A DNA stretch of 64,000 nucleotides from Allolobophora icterica (lineage: Eukaryota; Annelida; Clitellata; Crassiclitellata; Lumbricidae), in assembly GCA_963556255.1 (NCBI GenBank), contig OY744615.1, positions 18,497,577-18,561,576 of the forward strand, in the 5' to 3' direction. Under the pieces are notes generated by a model. The model searched no databases. It was not told where the DNA came from and saw nothing but the letters and a program-made list of their open reading frames with translations. Numbering within the stretch: the stretch's first letter is position 1; each line of letters begins with the position of its first letter. A program made the translations under genes and the position numbers. This document shows, one piece after another, positions 54,475 through 64,000 of the stretch.

Positions 54475-55777
54475 GACAACTGAAATTATGCAAATAAACA
54501 TAATTATAAATGAGAAATTCATGCATGCAAAACGCCCCACCCATTCGTTGCAGGTGTCCCATAAAATGAGACACCTCGTCAAGCAGCAGTAAAATTCCAT
54601 AATGACTGTTTAAATTAGACAAAGTTATTGAAGCAGTTGGAAAACATACTGACCTTCGCGTGTGTTAGGATAAACTTGCAGAATGATTGATTACATTTAT
54701 ATCCGAAATAATTAATAGTTAATACGCGTAGATTTAACAACCAGCGACGGTAGGTCTTTGCTAAGAAGAAACGCCATCAACACGCGCACATATTAATGAA
54801 GTACCCCAATAGCAACCCAGAAATGTTGTCTAGCATCTGACAAACAATTTGATATGAAATACTTGTCAAATTATTGAAGATTTAAATGTATTGGAAATGT
54901 TAAACTGCCGTCCCATTTATGGGACGCTAGGCACAAATGGGTTAAATCTGTTCAATATCCTTCTGTGAAGAAAGTATTGTTTCAAAATGTGTATATATTT
55001 TGCAAAGACTGAGCTTGCCATCAACGATGCGATGTTCAAGGTCATTAATAATATAAACAAGGAAACGTGTGTCCAGTTACGCTCCTCTTATTGGCTGCTT
55101 CCAAGTAATTAATATTCATGACGAATGACGTTACTTTTCCAAATGGCGATATTCAAACTATCTGGGCTATCTGTTAAATCAAAGTAAGTTTCAAAATAGC
55201 GTAAAGGACTGCTGTTTAAAAGCAATGGCTTAAAACGGGCTGAAAGTAATTGCTGAGGTCACTGAAACGTTTGAACGTGAGCATAGCGGGATGAAAAGGA
55301 CCAGAAATAGAAGGAAATGACAAACTGAAAATCGACCGAAAACGGGAAGTGACGACTTGATTTCATATAGCGCTAATGTGTAATGAAGCCTGCACAAATA
55401 AGAAATCCATTTAAGAAATTCTTTAAAAGCCTCTTAGAACAGGCAATAGTTTATTTAAATAATTTTCTAAGAGCTGGAACCATTTTTACAACCCTCGAGT
55501 ATTTAACGACGGTGCATTTGGACGAGGAAACACCTAGTTATCAATATACGAAACTTAGAAATCAATAATAATACATTTCATCTCATCCATCCGTTCAACT
55601 GTCCTTTTTAAGAATAAATGAAGGAAGTTTTAACAGTGAGCCAAAAATGACCGAAATTCAATGGCAAATAATGCGTCGATTTATGGTTAAAATTGGGATT
55701 ACCGTCCCTTATAAGTTTGTTCCTGAATTGCTTACGTGGCAACAGTAATTTGGGACGCTAATTCCGATGATAGCCCA
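54475..55777. other. Unassigned AT-rich DNA before the satellite
   Basis: It holds short palindromes such as GTCCCATTTATGGGAC (54911-54926). A 61-codon frame at 55383-55568 is AT-rich and unrecognised. Confidence 0.5.
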
Positions 55778-58700
55778 GCCCTGAGCATATTTCCTATCTT
55801 TTAAGCAGGGATTATGCCATGGCGCGGCGCATTTTTTTTCGATGTCGCAAATTTCGATGTTTCTCGACGGAATATCGTAGGAAGTGATGCCCTGAGGTTT
55901 TCTGTGGAAAAAAAGTCTTGATGAGACTTCAGACTTCAATGACTGTCGATTTTGTGAAAAACTTAAAATGGCCACAGTAGGACTACGAATGGGAACTAGT
56001 TGAGTTGTTGACGTAATATTGTGGCAAATGATGGTAGGTTTTCATATCTGTGCTTGAAAAGTCTGCATCTGCAGAACTGGCAAAACGCGACGAGTTTTGG
56101 TCAAAACTTGAAATTGCCGAGTTTCAAACTGCATGCAGTACGAACGTGTTGGAGTATAAGTCGATTTCTCTGTGCCATATCGTGGTAGAGTCGTTTTTCT
56201 ATCCATCTAACCGAGAAAATAGTCTAAAGCTGTCGCCGAATTGAAACGACGGCCGAAAAGGGCTAAACACCAATAATGGCTGTAGTTTCTTTATTTACGG
56301 ACAGAAGTATGGCTTGTAGGTACGCAAATTTCCGGATTTTTCGGCCTCTATCCGAATCTGTAAGTTAAAATTGAATCGGAGCGATTCGGTTTTTGAGGCG
56401 CAGGCCCTGAGCATATTTCCTATCTTTTAAGCAGGGATTATGCCATGGCGCGGCGCTTTTTTTTTTTCGATGTCGCAAATTTCGATGTTTCTCGACGGAA
56501 TATCGTAGGAAGTGATGCCCTGAGGTGATTTCTGTGGAAAAAAGTCTTGATGAGACTTCAGACTTCAATGACTGTCGATTTTGTGAAAAACTTAAAATGG
56601 CCACAGTAGGACTACGAATGGGAACTAGTTGAGTTGTTGACGTAATATTGTGGCAAATGATGGTAGGTTTTCATATCTGTGCTTGAAAAGTCTGCATCTG
56701 CAGAACTGGCAAAACGCGACGAGTTTTGGTCAAAACTTGAAATTGCCGAGTTTCAAACTGCATGCAGTACGAACGTGTTGGAGTATAAGTCGATTTCTCT
56801 GTGCCATATCGTGGTAGAGTCGTTTTTCTATCCATCTAACCGAGAAAATAGTCTAAAGCTGTCGCCGAATTGAAACGACGGCCGAAAAGGGCTAAACACC
56901 AATAATGGCTGTAGTTTCTTTATTTACGGTCAGAAGTATGGCTTGTAGGTACGCAAATTTCCGGATTTTTCGGCCTCTATCCGAATCTGTAAGTTAAAAT
57001 TGAATCGGAGCGATTCGGTTTTTGAGGCGCAGGCCCTGAGCATATTTCCTATCTTTTAAGCAGGGATTATGCCATGGCGCGGCGCATTTTTTTTCGATGT
57101 CGCAAATTTCGATGTTTCTCGACGGAATATAGTAGGAAGTGATGCCCTGAGGTGATTTCTGTGGAAAAAAAGTCTTGATGAGACTTCAGACTTCAATGAC
57201 TGTCGATTTTGTGAAAAACTTAAAATGGCCACAGTAGGACTACGAATGGGAACTAGTTGAGTTGTTGACGTAATATTGTGGCAAATGATGGTAGGTTTTC
57301 ATATCTGTGCTTGAAAAGTCTGCATCTGCAGAACTGGCAAAACGCGACGAGTTTTGGTCAAAACTTGAAATTGCCGAGTTTCAAACTGCATGCAGTACGA
57401 ACGTGTTGGAGTATAAGTCGATTTCTCTGTGCCATATCGTGGTAGAGTCGTTTTTCTATCCATCTAACCGAGAAAATAGTCTAAAGCTGTCGCCGAATTG
57501 AAACGACGGCCGAAAAGGGCTAAACACCAATAATGGCTGTAGTTTCTTTATTTACGGTCAGAAGTATGGCTTGTAGGTACGCAAATTTCCGGATTTTTCG
57601 GCCTCTATCCGAATCTGTAAGTTAAAATTGAATCGGAGCGATTCGGTTTTTGAGGCGCAGGCCCTGAGCATATTTCCTATCTTTTAAGCAGGGATTATGC
57701 CATGGCGCGGCGCATTTTTTTTCGATGTCGCAAATTTCGATGTTTCTCGACGGAATATCGTAGGAAGTGATGCCCTGAGGTGATTTCTGTGGAAAAAAGT
57801 CTTGATGAGACTTCAGACTTCAATGACTGTCGATTTTGTGAAAAACTTAAAATGGCCACAGTAGGACTACGAATGGGAACTAGTTGAGTTGTTGACGTAA
57901 TATTGTGGCAAATGATGGTAGGTTTTCATATCTGTGCTTGAAAAGTCTGCATCTGCAGAACTGGCAAAACGCGACGAGTTTTGGTCAAAACTTGAAATTG
58001 CCGAGTTTCAAACTGCATGCAGTACGAACGTGTTGGAGTATAAGTCGATTTCTCTGTGCCATATCGTGGTAGAGTCGTTTTTCTATCCATCTAACCGAGA
58101 AAATAGTCTAAAGCTGTCGCCGAATTGAAACGACGGCCGAAAAGGGCTAAACACCAATAATGGCTGTAGTTTCTTTATTTACGGACAGAAGTATGGCTTG
58201 TAGGTACGCAAATTTCCGGATTTTTCGGCCTCTATCCGAATCTGTAAGTTAAAATTGAATCGGAGCGATTCGGTTTTTGAGGCGCAGGCCCTGAGCATAT
58301 TTCCTATCTTTTAAGCAGGGATTATGCCATGGCGCGGCGCTTTTTTTTTTTCGATGTCGCAAATTTCGATGTTTCTCGACGGAATATCGTAGGAAGTGAT
58401 GCCCTGAGGTGATTTCTGTGGAAAAAAGTCTTGATGAGACTTCAGACTTCAATGACTGTCGATTTTGTGAAAAACTTAAAATGGCCACAGTAGGACTACG
58501 AATGGGAACTAGTTGAGTTGTTGACGTAATATTGTGGCAAATGATGGTAGGTTTTCATATCTGTGCTTGAAAAGTCTGCATCTGCAGAACTGGCAAAACG
58601 CGACGAGTTTTGGTCAAAACTTGAAATTGCCGAGTTTCAAACTGCATGCAGTACGAACGTGTTGGAGTATAAGTCGATTTCTCTGTGCCATATCGTGGTA

Positions 58701-61700
58701 GAGTCGTTTTTCTATCCATCTAACCGAGAAAATAGTCTAAAGCTGTCGCCGAATTGAAACGACGGCCGAAAAGGGCTAAACACCAATAATGGCTGTAGTT
58801 TCTTTATTTACGGTCAGAAGTATGGCTTGTAGGTACGCAAATTTCCGGATTTTTCGGCCTCTATCCGAATCTGTAAGTTAAAATTGAATCGGAGCGATTC
58901 GGTTTTTGAGGCGCAGGCCCTGAGCATATTTCCTATCTTTTAAGCAGGGATTATGCCATGGCGCGGCGCATTTTTTTTCGATGTCGCAAATTTCGATGTT
59001 TCTCGACGGAATATAGTAGGAAGTGATGCCCTGAGGTGATTTCTGTGGAAAAAAAGTCTTGATGAGACTTCAGACTTCAATGACTGTCGATTTTGTGAAA
59101 AACTTAAAATGGCCACAGTAGGACTACGAATGGGAACTAGTTGAGTTGTTGACGTAATATTGTGGCAAATGATGGTAGGTTTTCATATCTGTGCTTGAAA
59201 AGTCTGCATCTGCAGAACTGGCAAAACGCGACGAGTTTTGGTCAAAACTTGAAATTGCCGAGTTTCAAACTGCATGCAGTACGAACGTGTTGGAGTATAA
59301 GTCGATTTCTCTGTGCCATATCGTGGTAGAGTCGTTTTTCTATCCATCTAACCGAGAAAATAGTCTAAAGCTGTCGCCGAATTGAAACGACGGCCGAAAA
59401 GGGCTAAACCCCAATAATGGCTGTAGTTTCTTTATTTACGGTCAGAAGTATGGCTTGTAGGTACGCAAATTTCCGGATTTTTCGGCCTCTATCCGAATCT
59501 GTAAGTTAAAATTGAATCGGAGCGATTCGGTTTTTGAGGCGCAGGCCCTGAGCATATTTCCTATCTTTTAAGCAGGGATTATGCCATGGCGCGGCGCATT
59601 TTTTTTCGATGTCGCAAATTTCGATGTTTCTCGACGGAATATCGTAGGAAGTGATGCCCTGAGGTGATTTCTGTGGAAAAAAAGTCTTGATGAGACTTCA
59701 GACTTCAATGACTGTCGATTTTGTGAAAAACTTAAAATGGCCACAGTAGGACTACGAATGGGAACTAGTTGAGTTGTTGACGTAATATTGTGGCAAATGA
59801 TGGTAGGTTTTCATATCTGTGCTTGAAAAGTCTGCATCTGCAGAACTGGCAAAACGCGACGAGTTTTGGTCAAAACTTGAAATTGCCGAGTTTCAAACTG
59901 CATGCAGTACGAACGTGTTGGAGTATAAGTCGATTTCTCTGTGCCATATCGTGGTAGAGTCGTTTTTCTATCCATCTAACCGAGAAAATAGTCTAAAGCT
60001 GTCGCCGAATTGAAACGACGGCCGAAAAGGGCTAAACACCAATAATGGCTGTAGTTTCTTTATTTACGGTCAGAAGTATGGCTTGTAGGTACGCAAATTT
60101 CCGGATTTTTCGGCCTCTATCCGAATCTGTAAGTTAAAATTGAATCGGAGCGATTCGGTTTTTGAGGCGCAGGCCCTGAGCATATTTCCTATCTTTTAAG
60201 CAGGGATTATGCCATGGCGCGGCGCATTTTTTTTCGATGTCGCAAATTTCGATGTTTCTCGACGGAATATCGTAGGAAGTGATGCCCTGAGGTGATTTCT
60301 GTGGAAAAAAAGTCTTGATGAGACTTCAGACTTCAATGACTGTCGATTTTGTGAAAAACTTAAAATGGCCACAGTAGGACTACGAATGGGAACTAGTTGA
60401 GTTGTTGACGTAATATTGTGGCAAATGATGGTAGGTTTTCATATCTGTGCTTGAAAAGTCTGCATCTGCAGAACTGGCAAAACGCGACGAGTTTTGGTCA
60501 AAACTTGAAATTGCCGAGTTTCAAACTGCATGCAGTACGAACGTGTTGGAGTATAAGTCGATTTCTCTGTGCCATATCGTGGTAGAGTCGTTTTTCTATC
60601 CATCTAACCGAGAAAATAGTCTAAAGCTGTCGCCGAATTGAAACGACGGCCGAAAAGGGCTAAACACCAATAATGGCTGTAGTTTCTTTATTTACGGACA
60701 GAAGTATGGCTTGTAGGTACGCAAATTTCCGGATTTTTCGGCCTCTATCCGAATCTGTAAGTTAAAATTGAATCGGAGCGATTCGGTTTTTGAGGCGCAG
60801 GCCCTGAGCATATTTCCTATCTTTTAAGCAGGGATTATGCCATGGCGCGGCGCTTTTTTTTTTTCGATGTCGCAAATTTCGATGTTTCTCGACGGAATAT
60901 CGTAGGAAGTGATGCCCTGAGGTGATTTCTGTGGAAAAAAGTCTTGATGAGACTTCAGACTTCAATGACTGTCGATTTTGTGAAAAACTTAAAATGGCCA
61001 CAGTAGGACTACGAATGGGAACTAGTTGAGTTGTTGACGTAATATTGTGGCAAATGATGGTAGGTTTTCATATCTGTGCTTGAAAAGTCTGCATCTGCAG
61101 AACTGGCAAAACGCGACGAGTTTTGGTCAAAACTTGAAATTGCCGAGTTTCAAACTGCATGCAGTACGAACGTGTTGGAGTATAAGTCGATTTCTCTGTG
61201 CCATATCGTGGTAGAGTCGTTTTTCTATCCATCTAACCGAGAAAATAGTCTAAAGCTGTCGCCGAATTGAAACGACGGCCGAAAAGGGCTAAACACCAAT
61301 AATGGCTGTAGTTTCTTTATTTACGGTCAGAAGTATGGCTTGTAGGTACGCAAATTTCCGGATTTTTCGGCCTCTATCCGAATCTGTAAGTTAAAATTGA
61401 ATCGGAGCGATTCGGTTTTTGAGGCGCAGGCCCTGAGCATATTTCCTATCTTTTAAGCAGGGATTATGCCATGGCGCGGCGCATTTTTTTTCGATGTCGC
61501 AAATTTCGATGTTTCTCGACGGAATATAGTAGGAAGTGATGCCCTGAGGTGATTTCTGTGGAAAAAAAGTCTTGATGAGACTTCAGACTTCAATGACTGT
61601 CGATTTTGTGAAAAACTTAAAATGGCCACAGTAGGACTACGAATGGGAACTAGTTGAGTTGTTGACGTAATATTGTGGCAAATGATGGTAGGTTTTCATA

Positions 61701-64000
61701 TCTGTGCTTGAAAAGTCTGCATCTGCAGAACTGGCAAAACGCGACGAGTTTTGGTCAAAACTTGAAATTGCCGAGTTTCAAACTGCATGCAGTACGAACG
61801 TGTTGGAGTATAAGTCGATTTCTCTGTGCCATATCGTGGTAGAGTCGTTTTTCTATCCATCTAACCGAGAAAATAGTCTAAAGCTGTCGCCGAATTGAAA
61901 CGACGGCCGAAAAGGGCTAAACACCAATAATGGCTGTAGTTTCTTTATTTACGGTCAGAAGTATGGCTTGTAGGTACGCAAATTTCCGGATTTTTCGGCC
62001 TCTATCCGAATCTGTAAGTTAAAATTGAATCGGAGCGATTCGGTTTTTGAGGCGCAGGCCCTGAGCATATTTCCTATCTATTAAGCAGGGATTATGCCAT
62101 GGCGCGGCGCATTTTTTTTCGATGTCGCAAATTTCGATGTTTCTCGACGGAATATCGTAGGAAGTGATGCCCTGAGGTGATTTCTGTGGAAAAAAAGTCT
62201 TGATGAGACTTCAGACTTCAATGACTGTCGATTTTGTGAAAAACTTAAAATGGCCACAGTAGGACTACGAATGGGAACTAGTTGAGTTGTTGACGTAATA
62301 TTGTGGCAAATGATGGTAGGTTTTCATATCTGTGCTTGAAAAGTCTGCATCTGCAGAACTGGCAAAACGCGACGAGTTTTGGTCAAAACTTGAAATTGCC
62401 GAGTTTCAAACTGCATGCAGTACGAACGTGTTGGAGTATAAGTCGATTTCTCTGTGCCATATCGTGGTAGAGTCGTTTTTCTATCCATCTAACCGAGAAA
62501 ATAGTCTAAAGCTGTCGCCGAATTGAAACGACGGCCGAAAAGGGCTAAACACCAATAATGGCTGTAGTTTCTTTATTTACGGTCAGAAGTATGGCTTGTA
62601 GGTACGCAAATTTCCGGATTTTTCGGCCTCTATCCGAATCTGTAAGTTAAAATTGAATCGGAGCGATTCGGTTTTTGAGGCGCAGGCCCTGAGCATATTT
62701 CCTATCTTTTAAGCAGGGATTATGCCATGGCGCGGCGCATTTTTTTTCGATGTCGCAAATTTCGATGTTTCTCGACGGAATATCGTAGGAAGTGATGCCC
62801 TGAGGTGATTTCTGTGGAAAAAAAGTCTTGATGAGACTTCAGACTTCAATGACTGTCGATTTTGTGAAAAACTTAAAATGGCCACAGTAGGACTACGAAT
62901 GGGAACTAGTTGAGTTGTTGACGTAATATTGTGGCAAATGATGGTAGGTTTTCATATCTGTGCTTGAAAAGTCTGCATCTGCAGAACTGGCAAAACGCGA
63001 CGAGTTTTGGTCAAAACTTGAAATTGCCGAGTTTCAAACTGCATGCAGTACGAACGTGTTGGAGTATAAGTCGATTTCTCTGTGCCATATCGTGGTAGAG
63101 TCGTTTTTCTATCCATCTAACCGAGAAAATAGTCTAAAGCTGTCGCCGAATTGAAACGACGGCCGAAAAGGGCTAAACACCAATAATGGCTGTAGTTTCT
63201 TTATTTACGGTCAGAAGTATGGCTTGTAGGTACGCAAATTTCCGGATTTTTCGGCCTCTATCCGAATCTGTAAGTTAAAATTGAATCGGAGCGATTCGGT
63301 TTTTGAGGCGCAGGCCCTGAGCATATTTCCTATCTTTTAAGCAGGGATTATGCCATGGCGCGGCGCATTTTTTTTCGATGTCGCAAATTTCGATGTTTCT
63401 CGACGGAATATCGTAGGAAGTGATGCCCTGAGGTGATTTCTGTGGAAAAAAAGTCTTGATGAGACTTCAGACTTCAATGACTGTCGATTTTGTGAAAAAC
63501 TTAAAATGGCCACAGTAGGACTACGAATGGGAACTAGTTGAGTTGTTGACGTAATATTGTGGCAAATGATGGTAGGTTTTCATATCTGTGCTTGAAAAGT
63601 CTGCATCTGCAGAACTGGCAAAACGCGACGAGTTTTGGTCAAAACTTGAAATTGCCGAGTTTCAAACTGCATGCAGTACGAACGTGTTGGAGTATAAGTC
63701 GATTTCTCTGTGCCATATCGTGGTAGAGTCGTTTTTCTATCCATCTAACCGAGAAAATAGTCTAAAGCTGTCGCCGAATTGAAACGACGGCCGAAAAGGG
63801 CTAAACACCAATAATGGCTGTAGTTTCTTTATTTACGGTCAGAAGTATGGCTTGTAGGTACGCAAATTTCCGGATTTTTCGGCCTCTATCCGAATCTGTA
63901 AGTTAAAATTGAATCGGAGCGATTCGGTTTTTGAGGCGCAGGCCCTGAGCATATTTCCTATCTTTTAAGCAGGGATTATGCCATGGCGCGGCGCATTTTT
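55778..64000 (+). repeat. 628 bp satellite array, 13 monomers, open at the window end
   Basis: Period 627-629 bp. The left junction is at about 55778, and the array runs off the right edge. Monomers differ at a few diagnostic sites only. Each has a 64-codon plus frame (MLEKSASAELAKRDEFW...) and some a 79-codon minus frame, both repeated simply because the DNA is repeated. A diverged inverted monomer lies at 45668-46028. Confidence 0.98.

Noticed and set aside
56050..63782. 64-codon frame repeated 13 times in the satellite
   Set aside because: Copies are identical because the monomers are; there is no sign of selection, promoter or known domain.
55778..64000. Hammerhead ribozyme in the satellite ('tcttgatgagacttc')
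   Set aside because: A TGATGAG word is present, but the GAAA core strand and the pairing cleavage site are absent on either strand.
55778..64000. CRISPR-like regular repeat
   Set aside because: The period is 628 bp with no spacers, in a clearly metazoan context.

Overview
The window looks like intergenic and intronic DNA from a metazoan, most likely a marine invertebrate; I cannot fix the phylum. It has no operons or ribosome-binding sites, coding is sparse and split by introns, and it carries long microsatellites, tRNA-derived SINE heads, L2-type LINE tails, hAT-like short elements, an LTR element and a satellite array. The word TAGGCCTA/AGGCCTAT recurs throughout.

Layout. 0-8 kb: microsatellites (a 582 bp ATC tract, about 210 bp of CCCT) and decayed LINE/SINE pieces. 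8.4-11.3 kb: a MULE-type DNA transposon with terminal inverted repeats, an 8 bp target duplication and a FLYWCH zinc-finger reading frame, split by what look like Gypsy-type retroelement remains. 13-23 kb: six non-autonomous elements with inverted ends and 7-8 bp target duplications (hAT-like), a decayed LINE reverse-transcriptase tail and an orphan Cys/His/Gly-rich open exon. 24-30 kb: simple repeats, a 20 bp minisatellite and an array of about ten units carrying TTACGTCA. 30.4-32.2 kb, minus strand: the only convincing host gene, a two-exon gene for a 117-residue single-pass membrane protein. 33.9-44.6 kb: a 10.7 kb LTR retrotransposon with 3.2 kb LTRs and a 4.3 kb internal domain without gag or pol. 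45.2-47.5 kb: a LINE/SINE tail, an inverted diverged satellite monomer and a roughly 470 bp tandem array. 48.3-50.3 kb: an L2 LINE remnant and a 1.44 kb DNA transposon with 313 bp inverted repeats and a KRBA2-like transposase fragment. 51.9-54.5 kb: microsatellites and Gypsy-type tail fragments. 55.8-64 kb: a 628 bp satellite, 13 monomers and continuing past the window.

Most interesting system: the LTR element resembles the LARD (large retrotransposon derivative) class known mainly from plants. Its LTRs and internal domain carry arrays of short hairpins whose stems differ between units while pairing is kept, which suggests an element that lives by RNA structure rather than by coding.

Nothing indicates that the host gene and the elements work together; the window is mainly a record of mobile DNA.
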